A DNA stretch of 64,000 nt from CAZSSM01 sp964609385 (GCA_964609385.1 CAZSSM010000006.1:62001-126000); one strand, 5' to 3'; positions 35,381 through 44,820 are shown, counted from the first letter of the stretch. The notes: generated by a model not told the origin, from the letters alone. Numbers and translations are program-made.

Positions 35381-36325
35381 TCATTCGCGCTGAGGCAATG
35401 AGCGTCCCGTCCACGCCAACGCCCCGAACCTCCGTTCCGGTCGGACTATGAAGACCGCTCGATACGAAGTCCCTCGCGATGCCCGTACGACGGGGTACGG
35501 GCACCCCTCGGTTCCTCCCCGGAGCGCTCGGAGGCCAGCCCGCCAACGGGAGGCCAACGCCAAGGCGAGCCGGATCGGACCGACCACGGCGAAAACGGCC
35601 GTCGCGATCAGGATCGTCGCGGCGACCATCGCGAGTGTGGCGATCAGCAACACCAGATTGATGATCAAGGCCACGAAGATCGCCCAGGTCGGCGCATCAG
35701 GACTCGAGCGCGATGGCTCGGTCCCATCGAGCTTCGAGGTCGCGGGCTCGCCCGGTTCCGGAGGCCCAACCTCGGTCACGACCGACGCGAGCGTCACGGC
35801 CGCGACGGGCTGCTCGACCCCAGTTCGTCGCGCCGGCGTGTCCTGATGCCGATCGGCGGTGGGTCCATAAACCCAAACGGGTCGCGCCCTGAGGCCGATC
35901 TCGATCGGAGCCTCGGCCACGACCGACCGGGCCAGGGGGGCAGGCGACCCCGAAGACCGGGACACCTGACTCACCGTAGGCCGCGACGCCGGAGCATCCG
36001 ACACGTACGGATCGGTTCGACTCGGTTCGCCGGGGCACCTCGATGATCCGGCCGGTCGCGATTGGTTCTCCTCCTGCCCACGCAGCCGGAGGGGGAACCC
36101 AGAGGCCCGGGCCGCATCGCAGGCCCGTCGAAAGGCGACATAGAGAACCGCATGAGGGTCCTCGGCCCGTCCAACCCGATGGGCCACCTCACCGCGGGCC
36201 ATCCATCGCTGGATGGTCGGCTCATCGACGCCGACGGCCATACAGGCCCGAGGGACGCCCCAGCCGGCACGAATGCCTCGGCAGATCGCGTCGATGACCT
36301 CGGCAGTGGGGACCGCGCCTTCCAT
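35381..36325 (-). CDS. Helix-turn-helix protein with C-terminal membrane helices
   Basis: This 314-residue protein starts with a helix-turn-helix (EVIDAICRGIRAGWGVPRAC, then GVDEPTIQRWMARGE), similar to homeodomain-like/terminase small-subunit HTH domains. After it, residues about 75-205 are low-complexity, rich in Pro, Ser, Arg and Thr. Near residues 215-255 one long or two short membrane segments appear (FVALIINLVLLIATLAMVAA, then ILIATAVFAVVG). The rest is basic. A DNA-binding head tethered to the membrane is suggested. The ATG at 36325 is used; TTG at 36352 is an alternative. I do not recognise the family. Confidence 0.6.
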   Translation of the reverse strand: MEGAVPTAEVIDAICRGIRAGWGVPRACMAVGVDEPTIQRWMARGEVAHRVGRAEDPHAVLYVAFRRACDAARASGFPLRLRGQEENQSRPAGSSRCPGEPSRTDPYVSDAPASRPTVSQVSRSSGSPAPLARSVVAEAPIEIGLRARPVWVYGPTADRHQDTPARRTGVEQPVAAVTLASVVTEVGPPEPGEPATSKLDGTEPSRSSPDAPTWAIFVALIINLVLLIATLAMVAATILIATAVFAVVGPIRLALALASRWRAGLRALRGGTEGCPYPVVRASRGTSYRAVFIVRPERRFGALAWTGRSLPQRE

Positions 36326-36836
36326 CCCGAACCATCCCCCCGAGACGCCCAATCCGACCGGCAGGCGTCCCGCCGCCCCGCGCGGGAACCGGTCCGCCCC
36401 AAGTAAGATCAGGCGATCGGGTCGGGGCGTTCATGGGAATTTCTTCAGGGCCGCAACGATGCGGCGAGCCCACCCATTTCATCGGAACGACCGACATGAT
36501 CGGGCCTCGTCACCCGGTCGTCCGTACGGGATCAGTCCCGAGGGGTTATGTCCGAAATCGACCTTGGCCGCCCGACTCGGGAGGCTTGCCCTGAGCGTCT
36601 CCGGAACGTCTAGGGCCAACGGGAGATCCAGCCCCACCATCACGAGCGCTCGAGGAGCTGAATTGATCTGTTCATAGGAAGAATCGGTCCTCGAATCTCC
36701 TTCCGAGATCCACAAGCGACCTAACGCAGAAATGCATTGGTCCTCGACAGGAAAACGATCAGGTCAAGTGCGTTCCTCATCCGACACGTCTTCCTGCTCG
36801 TCAGATCTCGTCGATGCTGGGAATTCGATCAACGAT
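36326..36836. other. Intergenic region, no confident gene
   Basis: About 510 bp between two minus-strand genes. A 78-codon minus-strand frame (36479-36715) has a moderately protein-like middle (LVMVGLDLPLALDVPETL) but no homologue I recognise, and its ends look random. I do not annotate it. Promoters for the HTH/membrane gene should lie in the left part. Confidence 0.4.
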
Positions 36837-38546
36837 TCAATCCAGGACACGGGTTTTGACCAACGAGACGTTGAGGGATTCGAGCGCCTCGTGGTCGATC
36901 CGGTTGTTTCTCACATCGAGTCGTCGAAGTTGAGTCAGATAGGGAGAATGGGCCAACGCTTGAGCCCCTCGGCGGTCGATCTGACTCCCTCTGAGATCGA
37001 GTTGGATGAGGTTGGCCACCCAAGACGTAGCGGCCAACGACTCGATGTCATCGGACGTCAGTTGGTTGTTGCTCAGATCGAGGGCCTCCAGTCGCTCGAG
37101 GCCTATCCCGTGAGCCAATCGTTCGATCCCCGACGCTCCGAGTCGGTTCGATCTCAAGATCAGCGTGCGGAGTTCGGGGAAGTGGTCCGAGCCGAATAGG
37201 AGGGCAACCGACTCGGCACCTAACTCATGGCAAGCCAGATTGAGGGACTCAAGCTGCGAGAGATGTTCGGATTCGGAGATTGCGCGAATCCCGGCGTTTC
37301 CTACAGTTGGTAGTAAGCGCTCGCGGCGGTATTCACCGCTGAGATCAAGCTCTTGGAGCCGTGATGCGTTCGAGGAACTTACGATCGCGGCAACCCCCTC
37401 ATCGCCGATTCCCGTATCAGACAGACAGAGAGATTCGAGTTGAGTCAGTGTGGGCGAGTCGGCCAGCATGCAGGCCCCTTGGGGACTGATCAGATTCAAC
37501 GAAAGATCAAGGGAGCGGAGTGTCCGAAGGTTATTCGATTGGGAGAGAAACCTCATCGCCTCGGCAGAACGCGTAGTCAATGACTTGAGGTTGGCCTCGT
37601 GCTCCGAAACAGAGTGATCTAAAAGCTCACGATCTGGATAAACGAAAGTCGCTCGCAGACCCAGGCTGGTCAGATTGATCAACGTGGTCGAACAACTCAG
37701 AGCCTCTATTCCCTCCAAGCTCGCTTTGCTAGAGCAGAGGTTGAGGTGTGTCAGATTTCTTAGGGTTTCCGATCGGGCGATCGCCTCGATACCCTCTCCC
37801 TCTATTTCGCAACATAAGGACTGAAGATTCTTGAGATACTTAGATTCCGCTAGCAAATAACCGCCTTGGTCTTCTATTGGATAGTATCCAAACTCTAACA
37901 CTCTGAGTTCGGACAAACCCGGTGACCTTGCAATCGATTCAATAAAGTCGTCAGAGTACAACGTGTCTAAAATGCCAACTTTGAGGATCTGTAGATCTTG
38001 CATAAACTCCGAATGCGGCAAGGCCGGAAGAGTCTCCATATTGACGCCGTAACGCGAGGTGCTCAGGCTCAGCGAGCGGAGCCTAGCTAAGGCGGGGGAG
38101 CTTAGAAAGGCAGTCAGGTCGTCGGCAATGCAATCTCCGCTAAGGCAGAGTGCTTCAACATACTTGAGGTGGGGGGCTTCGACCAACTCGATCAATCGAG
38201 GATTGCCGGCTCGGCCGTAGAGCGCTTCATCAGAACCAGCTTCGCATGGAGAAAGAGTTGGTAGAGAGACCGACGAACCAACATCAGGATCTTGTAACAG
38301 TTCGGCGATCGACTCGGGAGGGTCGATGAACTTCGCGGGTGTGAGTCTAAGTATCAGCGGAGAAACGTCCAGTTCGTTATACCTCCCGTGCCGGCGAACG
38401 CGGGCGGAATCAATTTGGCCCATCGCCATGGCCTTCAAAATACGGCTGGCAAAGATCTCGCCCTCTTCGAAGAGGCGATCCGAGGCGACCAACGCCGACT
38501 CGACCGATGCCCGGTTCCTCTCCGGCTGGAACGTCTCAAGCACCAT
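36837..38546 (-). CDS. Leucine-rich repeat protein
   Basis: This 569-residue protein is built of leucine-rich repeats from about residue 110 to the end. The unit is around 24-30 residues with the pattern LxxLxxLxLxxNxIxxxG (for example LRTLRSLDLSLNLISPQGA and LERLEALDLSNNQLTSDDI), like the ribonuclease-inhibitor type. The first 100 residues are a separate helical region. There is no signal peptide or transmembrane segment, so a cytoplasmic scaffold or binding role is likely. Base composition is visibly more AT-rich than neighbouring genes. The ATG at 38546 is preferred over a TTG five codons earlier. Confidence 0.8.
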   Translation of the reverse strand: MVLETFQPERNRASVESALVASDRLFEEGEIFASRILKAMAMGQIDSARVRRHGRYNELDVSPLILRLTPAKFIDPPESIAELLQDPDVGSSVSLPTLSPCEAGSDEALYGRAGNPRLIELVEAPHLKYVEALCLSGDCIADDLTAFLSSPALARLRSLSLSTSRYGVNMETLPALPHSEFMQDLQILKVGILDTLYSDDFIESIARSPGLSELRVLEFGYYPIEDQGGYLLAESKYLKNLQSLCCEIEGEGIEAIARSETLRNLTHLNLCSSKASLEGIEALSCSTTLINLTSLGLRATFVYPDRELLDHSVSEHEANLKSLTTRSAEAMRFLSQSNNLRTLRSLDLSLNLISPQGACMLADSPTLTQLESLCLSDTGIGDEGVAAIVSSSNASRLQELDLSGEYRRERLLPTVGNAGIRAISESEHLSQLESLNLACHELGAESVALLFGSDHFPELRTLILRSNRLGASGIERLAHGIGLERLEALDLSNNQLTSDDIESLAATSWVANLIQLDLRGSQIDRRGAQALAHSPYLTQLRRLDVRNNRIDHEALESLNVSLVKTRVLD

Positions 38547-38706
38547 GCCAACCAACGCCAACGGCTAGCTTCTGTCAAGATCATCAAAAAACTCAGATGT
38601 ATCGGGGGAGATGAGGACGGAGCGGTCCCAACATCGGGAGCCGCTCAGAGGTCATCCGGAGGACGAGGCTTAGATCACGATCGGAATGCCGACGAGTCCT
38701 CAACGA

Positions 38707-39579
38707 TCAGGCTTGAAGGAGGAGCGGGAAAAACGGCCCGTCGAGCGGTTGACCTTTGGGGACCGGGGGGACGCCCTCCAGGAGCGGTTCGTCCGAGTCG
38801 GAGCGGGTTCCGTCGCGGACCATGTTGATGACCACCGCGCGTCGGGGACGGTCGGTGTCGTTGGCGAAGGAGCCGTGGATCAGCAAGGGGTGATGGAAGG
38901 CGGCGTGGCCGGCCGGCAACTCGATCGGTGTCGGGTTCTGGAGCCGATCCCACTGATCGTCGTTGAGCACCTTGCGGATCGCGTCCATATCGCCGGCCAG
39001 ACCGGTGATCGGCAACAGATCCCAGTGATGACTGCCGGCTACGTACTGAAGGCAACCGTTGTCGACCCGACTGTCGTCGAGGGCGATCCAAGCGGTCAGG
39101 TGCTGCATCGGGACCGTCCGGGTCCAGTAGGAGTAGTCTTGGTGCCAGGCGACGACACCGCCGTGATGGGCCGGTTTGCAGAAGAGCTGGTCGTGCCAGA
39201 AACGAACGTCGCCGCCGAGCAACTGGCTGGCCGGCACGGTCAATGCGCGGTTCCAGAGCAGGTCGTGGAAGCCCGGCTTGATCCGCCAAGCGCCCAGGGC
39301 GTGGAACAGGACGCGGGTCGGATCGGGCGACTCGTTGGTGTGGTACTCATGCCAGAGTTCACGGCCCGGATGATTGGGTTGGAACCACTCTTCGAGTTCC
39401 TCACGGAGCGCCTCGACCTGACCCATCGTGAGGACCTGCGGCCCGGCGACGTATCCGTCGCGGCGAAACGCATCGATCTGCTCGGGGGTCAGGATCCAAC
39501 GTTGCGGATCGTCGCTCTCCGAGATCGGCTCGAACAGGTCGCTGACTGGTTGATGAACTTGGGCGAGATCGCGGACCAT
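38707..39579 (-). CDS. Phytanoyl-CoA dioxygenase (PhyH)-family protein
   Basis: This 290-residue Fe(II)/2-oxoglutarate dioxygenase shows the His-x-Asp iron-binding pair in VVAWHQDYSYW and the distal His in HHPLLIHGSFAND, followed by the arginine RPRRAVVINM that would bind 2-oxoglutarate. The N-terminal IDAFRRDGYVAGPQVL segment is typical of PhyH proteins. The substrate is unknown. The ATG at 39579 is favoured by GGGAGG about 8 nt upstream; an earlier ATG at 39633 lacks this. It is divergent from the sialidase-like gene, with about 107 bp between. Confidence 0.9.
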   Translation of the reverse strand: MVRDLAQVHQPVSDLFEPISESDDPQRWILTPEQIDAFRRDGYVAGPQVLTMGQVEALREELEEWFQPNHPGRELWHEYHTNESPDPTRVLFHALGAWRIKPGFHDLLWNRALTVPASQLLGGDVRFWHDQLFCKPAHHGGVVAWHQDYSYWTRTVPMQHLTAWIALDDSRVDNGCLQYVAGSHHWDLLPITGLAGDMDAIRKVLNDDQWDRLQNPTPIELPAGHAAFHHPLLIHGSFANDTDRPRRAVVINMVRDGTRSDSDEPLLEGVPPVPKGQPLDGPFFPLLLQA

Positions 39580-39686
39580 CGCGGAAGCCTCCCGTTCGCT
39601 TCGAGGAACATCAAACGCTATCCTGACCTCCATCAGCGCGGGCCACAAGGCGGAAGGTGACTCGGGATGCTGGGGAGTGGATGATC

Positions 39687-40844
39687 ATGATTACGATGGT
39701 TTTGACCCTCGCGACCACATGGGCGTTGAGTTGGGGGGTGATCGAGGGAGTCGACGTCGGCGACCTCCGGCTCGATGACGCGATCCCGACGATCGACTTG
39801 GACGGTGACCGGTCCCGACAGGTCGTGGTCGATCGCGAGCCAGGCCAGTATCTCGGTCACCCGACGACCGTGCTGTTGGAGGACGGCCGGACGATACTCT
39901 GCGTCTATCCGGGCGGCCACGGACGCGGACCGATCTTCCTGAAACGGAGTGAGGACGGGGGCCGGACCTGGTCCGAACGGCTGTCAACGCCGGAGAACTG
40001 GGCCACCAGCTTGGAGGTCCCGACGATCCACAGGGTCGTCGACCCCGAAGGAATCAAGCGATTGATCCTGTTCTCGGGGCTGTATCCGGTCCGGTTGAGC
40101 GTCTCGGAGGACGACGGTCGGACTTGGACGCCGTTAAATCCGGTCGGCGATTGGGGCGGAATCGTGACAATGAGTTCGGTGCTGGCCGTCGGTGAAGAGC
40201 CCGGCCGGTATATGGCGCTGTTCCACGACGATGGCCGATTCCTCCGAAATACCGGGCGCCGAGACCGGTTCTTCGTCTACAAATCGCTCTCCGAGGACGG
40301 GGGACTGACCTGGTCCAAGCCCGAGCCGATCGCCACCCACACCTCGGCCTACCTCTGCGAGCCCGGCGCGATCCGGTCGCCCGACGGCCGCCAGATCGCC
40401 GTCCTGCTCCGCGAGAACTCGAGACGGTATAACTCGTTCCTGATCACCAGCGACGACGAGGGCGAAACGTGGTCCGAGCCGCGACAAGTCCCTGCCGCAT
40501 TGACCGGGGACCGCCACGTGGGCGTCTACGCCCCGGACGGTCGGCTCTTCATCTCGTTCCGTGACCAGGCCCGAGTGAGCCCGACCCTCGGCGATTGGGT
40601 CGCCTGGGTCGGCACCTATGAGGACCTGATCGCTGGTCGAGAAGGGCAATATCGGGTCCGGCTCAAGGACAACCACGTCCGCGCTGACTGCGCCTACCCC
40701 GGGGTCGAGCGACTGCCCGACGGCACGATCGTCACGACCACCTACGGGCACTGGGATCCCGGTCAGTCCCCCTACATCCTCAGCGTTCGGCTCCGACTCG
40801 AGGAACTCGATGCGCTGGCCTCGGAGGCCGATCCCACCCCCTGA
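39687..40844 (+). CDS. Sialidase-like Asp-box (BNR repeat) exported protein
   Basis: This 385-residue protein has an N-terminal hydrophobic leader (MITMVLTLATTWALSWGVI). It folds as a six-bladed propeller with four visible Asp boxes: SEDGGRTWSE, SEDDGRTWTP, SEDGGLTWSK and SDDEGETWSE. These mark exo-alpha-sialidase-like proteins, but Asp boxes alone do not prove sialidase activity. The nearby SIAE-like esterase makes a sialic-acid or related glycan role plausible. The ATG at 39687 has GGGGAG 9 nt upstream; ATG at 39681 is a close alternative. Confidence 0.85.
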   Translation: MITMVLTLATTWALSWGVIEGVDVGDLRLDDAIPTIDLDGDRSRQVVVDREPGQYLGHPTTVLLEDGRTILCVYPGGHGRGPIFLKRSEDGGRTWSERLSTPENWATSLEVPTIHRVVDPEGIKRLILFSGLYPVRLSVSEDDGRTWTPLNPVGDWGGIVTMSSVLAVGEEPGRYMALFHDDGRFLRNTGRRDRFFVYKSLSEDGGLTWSKPEPIATHTSAYLCEPGAIRSPDGRQIAVLLRENSRRYNSFLITSDDEGETWSEPRQVPAALTGDRHVGVYAPDGRLFISFRDQARVSPTLGDWVAWVGTYEDLIAGREGQYRVRLKDNHVRADCAYPGVERLPDGTIVTTTYGHWDPGQSPYILSVRLRLEELDALASEADPTP

Positions 40845-41023
40845 GTCGAGGGGACGGATCGCCCTCGAGGCATCCGGTCGACTCACTCGATCGGTCCTCG
40901 CATAATCTTCATGCCTCTTGCATCCAGTCCAGCGGTCCGTAACATCGAACCCACAACGACCGGCCCGGCGATCCTCCTGCGGCCCGGTCACCCTCCGAGC
41001 ATGGCACCCCTTTTCCCGACGAG

Positions 41024-41836
41024 ATGGCTGCGATGATCATGACCCTCAGCGTCCATCCTCAATCGATCCGTCGCGGTCCAGTCTTGTCGGCATTGCTGCT
41101 GTCGAGTCTGATCCTATCAACACTGGGCTGGGAGCCGGTCCGGGCCGGTGAGGCCGATCCCGACGCCTGGGTTACGCTGACCGATGGCTCCGACTTCGCC
41201 CCCTTCCGCGACAACGGCCACGCCTTCTATCGCGCCCTCGACGTGATGCTCGATCCTAAGAACCCCCGGAGGCTCAAGGGGATCGCCGATCCCGATGGGC
41301 CGATCCTGGTCAACGGACCCGGTCGAACCAAGAACCTCTACACCCGCGAGCAGTTCGGTGATGTTGAGGTCGCCTGCGAGTTCTTCATCTCGGAGAACTC
41401 GAACGCGGGGGTCAAGCTCCTAGGGATCTATGAAGTTCAGATTTATGACAGCTACCGGGCTTCAATCCCGTTGGCGAAACACTCCGGCGGCATCTATCCA
41501 CGCTCGGTGAACAAGCCGTTCTACCGGCACATCGACGAGGGTTACCCACCGCTGGTCAACGCGGCCAAGCCGCCGGGCACCTGGCAGACTCTGGAGATCG
41601 TCTTCCGAACCGCCCGGTTCGATGAAGAGGGCCGCAAGGTAGCCAACGCCGTCTTCGAGTCGGTCGTGCTCAACGGCCAGATCGTCCATCGCGACCAGGA
41701 AGTCCCGCAGCCGACCGGCTCGGCCTGGAAATTCCGTCGCGAACCGACCACGGGCACGCTCATGCTCCAGGCCGACCACGGGCCGGTCGCCTTCCGCAAC
41801 GTCCGCGTCCGACGCCTCGGACCGGACGCGTCCTGA
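41024..41836 (+). CDS. Exported DUF1080 (3-keto-disaccharide hydrolase-like) protein
   Basis: This 270-residue protein has a signal segment (GPVLSALLLSSLILSTLGW) and one DUF1080 jelly-roll domain. Recognisable parts are WVTLTDGSDFAPFRDNGHAF, LYTREQFGDVEVACEFFI, AGVKLLGIYEVQIYDSY and the end LMLQADHGPVAFRNVRVRRL. Compared with the shorter DUF1080 proteins in the window it has an extra loop (about residues 65-90) before the strand that is usually DFENY-like. Nearby ATGs at 41033 and 41039 are possible starts. The gene lies 90 bp upstream of another DUF1080 gene on the same strand, so they are probably co-expressed. Confidence 0.85.
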   Translation: MAAMIMTLSVHPQSIRRGPVLSALLLSSLILSTLGWEPVRAGEADPDAWVTLTDGSDFAPFRDNGHAFYRALDVMLDPKNPRRLKGIADPDGPILVNGPGRTKNLYTREQFGDVEVACEFFISENSNAGVKLLGIYEVQIYDSYRASIPLAKHSGGIYPRSVNKPFYRHIDEGYPPLVNAAKPPGTWQTLEIVFRTARFDEEGRKVANAVFESVVLNGQIVHRDQEVPQPTGSAWKFRREPTTGTLMLQADHGPVAFRNVRVRRLGPDAS

Positions 41837-41926
41837 AGCCAAGGGATCCGGATCCAACGGAACCTTGACCCTCGCAAGCTGTTCAATCCACCCTCTCCAC
41901 ACCCTCGATCGATCGGAGTCCTTCCC

Positions 41927-42592
41927 ATGCGCGGATCGTTGTTGTCGACCTCCTCTCTCTGCTCCTCAATGGTGGCCCTGAGCCTGTTCATCGGCGTCGC
42001 CGAGGCCGAGGAGATCGCTCTGTTCAACGGTGAGAACCTCAACGGCTGGTCGGCGGTCCTAAGCGACCCGAACGTCGCCAAGGAGGACGTTTGGAGCGTC
42101 CGTGACGGCGTCCTGGTCTGCAAAGGCAAGCCGACCGGTTACATCCGGACCGAGCGCGACGACTTCCAGAACTATCGGTTGACCCTCCAATGGCGATGGC
42201 CCGAGGGGACCGAGGGCGGCAACAACGGCCTGTTGGTTCACACCAGCGAGCCGGGCGCCTTGGGGATCTGGCCGAAGTCGCTCGAGGTCCAGTTGTTCCG
42301 TGGCAACGCTGGCGACTTCTGGGAGATCGGCAACGAAATCGACACGGAGGATGAGGAAAACCGCAAGAAGGGGCGTCGACACCTCAACCTGACCGACGGT
42401 TCGGAGAAGCCGATCGGTCAATGGAACACGATGGTCGTGACCTGCAAAGGAGACGAGATCGTCGTCCTCGTCAACGGCGACGAGGTCAACCGCGGCACCA
42501 ACTGCAGCGCCACCCAAGGGGCCATCTGCCTCCAGTCGGAAGGCGCTCCGATCGAGTTCCGCAACATCGTCCTAACGACGCTGGACGACTGA
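41927..42592 (+). CDS. Exported DUF1080 (3-keto-disaccharide hydrolase-like) protein
   Basis: This 221-residue protein has a signal peptide (SLCSSMVALSLFIGVAEA) and a complete DUF1080 domain: IALFNGENLNGWSAVL, DDFQNYRLTLQWRWPEG, NNGLLVHTSEPGALGIWPKS, LEVQLFRGNAGDFW and ICLQSEGAPIEFRNIVL. It is closest in length and layout to the gene at 7165-7857, sharing the WPKS(L/I)E motif. These proteins are thought to act on 3-keto-glycosides in the periplasm. It follows the other DUF1080 gene by 90 bp. Confidence 0.9.
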   Translation: MRGSLLSTSSLCSSMVALSLFIGVAEAEEIALFNGENLNGWSAVLSDPNVAKEDVWSVRDGVLVCKGKPTGYIRTERDDFQNYRLTLQWRWPEGTEGGNNGLLVHTSEPGALGIWPKSLEVQLFRGNAGDFWEIGNEIDTEDEENRKKGRRHLNLTDGSEKPIGQWNTMVVTCKGDEIVVLVNGDEVNRGTNCSATQGAICLQSEGAPIEFRNIVLTTLDD

Positions 42593-42715
42593 TCGTTCTC
42601 GCACCTATGATTTCTTCCGTATCACTCGACTCCCATCGACGAGGATGTCTCGATCTTCGTCGATGGGTTTCTCGACATTGATGACCGCAATCCAATCTGC
42701 CGTAGGGGCCAGCCG

Positions 42716-43648
42716 GTGTCAGGATCCACGAGCAAGTCGGTCCGGCTCGCCCTCATCCAGATGCGTTGCGTCGAGTCGGCCGAAGCCAACATGGAGGTGG
42801 CCGTCGATGCCCTCCAGGACGCGTCGCAACACGGGGCGCATGTAGCCTGCCTCCCCGAGCTGTTCCTCGGACCCTACTTCTGCCAGTCGGAGGACCCAGC
42901 CGTCTTCGACCGGGCCGAGCCGATCCCTGGGCCGTCCTCAGCGCGACTGGCCGAGGTGGCGCAACGGACCGGACTGACCCTCATCGCCCCGCTCTTCGAG
43001 CGCAGGGCAGCCGGGATCTACCACAACTCCCTGGTCGTGCTCGAGCCAAACGGATCGCCGATCCGGATCTACCGAAAGATGCACATTCCGGACGATCCTC
43101 TTTTTTACGAGAAGTATTATTTCACTCCGGGAGATCTCGGATTCCAGACCGTTCCGACCCAGCATGCCAATTTAGGACCCTTGATCTGCTGGGACCAATG
43201 GTATCCCGAAGCGGCTCGGCTGACGGCGCTCCGGGGCGCGGAGATCCTGTTCTATCCCACCGCTATCGGCTGGCATCCATCGGAGAAGGCCGAGTTCGGT
43301 GACGATCAGTTCGAGGCGTGGCGGATCGTTCAGCGTGGTCATGCGATCGCCAACGGAGTCTTCGTCGCGGCGATCAACCGCGTCGGCCACGAAGGTCCGG
43401 TCGATGGTGGCATCGAATTCTGGGGCGGCTCGTTTGTGGCCGACCCGTTCGGCCGGATCATCGCCGAGGCCGGTTCCGAGCCGGAGACCCTCGTCGTCGA
43501 CTGTGATCTGGGTCGGATCGAGGAAACTCGGCGCCATTGGCCGTTCCTTCGCGATCGACGGATCGACGCTTACCAGGGGCTCGACCGTCGATGGCTCGGG
43601 AGAGGCCCCAACGATCCGCCCGTCGCGACTTCGACACTGCTCTCATGA
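42716..43648 (+). CDS. aguB: N-carbamoylputrescine amidase
   Basis: This 310-residue nitrilase-fold enzyme hydrolyses N-carbamoylputrescine to putrescine, CO2 and NH3. The Glu-Lys-Cys triad is visible: E in ACLPELFLGP, K in IRIYRKMHIPDD, and C158 in GPLICWDQWYPEAARL. The FYEKYYFTPGD segment is characteristic of AguB among nitrilases. A GTG at 42716 is used as the start. The stop overlaps the start of aguA by 4 bp (ATGA), so the two are translationally coupled. Confidence 0.94.
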   Translation: MSGSTSKSVRLALIQMRCVESAEANMEVAVDALQDASQHGAHVACLPELFLGPYFCQSEDPAVFDRAEPIPGPSSARLAEVAQRTGLTLIAPLFERRAAGIYHNSLVVLEPNGSPIRIYRKMHIPDDPLFYEKYYFTPGDLGFQTVPTQHANLGPLICWDQWYPEAARLTALRGAEILFYPTAIGWHPSEKAEFGDDQFEAWRIVQRGHAIANGVFVAAINRVGHEGPVDGGIEFWGGSFVADPFGRIIAEAGSEPETLVVDCDLGRIEETRRHWPFLRDRRIDAYQGLDRRWLGRGPNDPPVATSTLLS

Positions 43649-44820
43649 ACGAGCCGACGCCCCCGGACCAACTCCTGCAGGCCGGGCCGATCCCACGTGC
43701 ATTGGGATACCGGTTGCCCGCCGAGTGGGAGCCACACAACGCGACCTGGATCGCCTGGCCACACCGTCGCCAGGATTGGCCCGGCAAGTTCGCGACGATC
43801 CCCTGGGTCTTCGTCGAGATCGTCCGCGCCCTGACCGAGAGCGAACCGGTCACGATCCTCGTCCGCGGCGGGTTCGAGCAACTTCGGGTCGAGCGGATGC
43901 TGGCCTCCCAAGGCGTCGACCTTGAACAGGTCCAGTTCCACCACATCGCCACCGACCGCGCCTGGCTCCGCGACACCGCGCCGAGCTTCCTGGTGCGCCC
44001 TCCGCAGTATCGGACCGATTTGGTCGCAGCGGTCCCATGGCGGTTCAACGGTTGGGCCAAGTATTCCAACCATCGACGCGATGCACGCGTAGCACATGCG
44101 ATCGCCGAGTGTTGCCATCTGACTACGTTTCAACCCGACGTCGGAGCGCCAAGGGGACGAGCCCGCCGGTTCGTGCTCGAAGGGGGCGCCATCGACGTCA
44201 ATGGACGAGGGACGCTCTTGACGACGGAGCAGTGTCTGCTCAGCCCTATTCAGGCACGCAATCCGGGCGTCACCCGCGAGCAGGTCGAGGATGTGCTCGC
44301 GGACTACCTCGGCATCCGTCGCGTCGTCTGGCTGGGACGCGGGATCATCGGCGACGACACACATGGCCATGTCGATGACATCGCCCGATTCGTTGGCCCG
44401 CGCACCGTTGTGGCCGCGCGGTCGGATCAAGCCGACGACCCCAACCGACCGATCCTTGAGGAGAACTGGCGACGCCTCGAAACCGCCGTCGATCAGGACG
44501 GTCAACCGCTCCGACTGATCGCCCTGCCGATGCCCAGCGCCATCCGCTTCGAAGGCGAGCGGTTGCCCGCCAGCTACGCCAACTTCTACATCGCCAATAA
44601 GCACGTGCTGGTCCCAACGTTTAATGACCCGGCCGACCGACACGCGCTGAACATCCTCGCCGAGGCGATGCCCGACCGCCAGGTCGTTGGCATCCACGCC
44701 GTCGATCTCGTCCTGGGCCTAGGCACCATCCACTGCCTCACCCATGAAGAACCGCTTGCCCCCGACGAACCGGACGAAGCCGATACCGACGTCGATCATT
44801 CGGCCCCGAGCTGGAACTGA
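43645..44820 (+). CDS. aguA: Agmatine deiminase
   Basis: This 391-residue enzyme converts agmatine to N-carbamoylputrescine and ammonia, feeding AguB encoded just upstream. The catalytic cysteine is C364 in LGLGTIHCLTHEEP. The His/Asp pair is in THGHVDDIARFV. The substrate-recognition N terminus EWEPHNATWIAWPHRRQDW is typical. The start at 43645 overlaps the aguB stop (ATGA), and nothing upstream in that frame resembles the family. The reversed order aguB-aguA with overlap is a compact operon for making putrescine from arginine via agmatine. No arginine decarboxylase lies in the window. Confidence 0.95.
   Translation: MNEPTPPDQLLQAGPIPRALGYRLPAEWEPHNATWIAWPHRRQDWPGKFATIPWVFVEIVRALTESEPVTILVRGGFEQLRVERMLASQGVDLEQVQFHHIATDRAWLRDTAPSFLVRPPQYRTDLVAAVPWRFNGWAKYSNHRRDARVAHAIAECCHLTTFQPDVGAPRGRARRFVLEGGAIDVNGRGTLLTTEQCLLSPIQARNPGVTREQVEDVLADYLGIRRVVWLGRGIIGDDTHGHVDDIARFVGPRTVVAARSDQADDPNRPILEENWRRLETAVDQDGQPLRLIALPMPSAIRFEGERLPASYANFYIANKHVLVPTFNDPADRHALNILAEAMPDRQVVGIHAVDLVLGLGTIHCLTHEEPLAPDEPDEADTDVDHSAPSWN

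Noticed and set aside
36479..36715. 78-codon minus-strand frame as a small gene
   Set aside because: Only its middle part looks protein-like, with no ribosome binding site or known family; the evidence was too weak.
43570..44697. Minus-strand open frame of 375 codons across aguA
   Set aside because: aguA has its catalytic motifs in full on the plus strand; the antisense frame has none.
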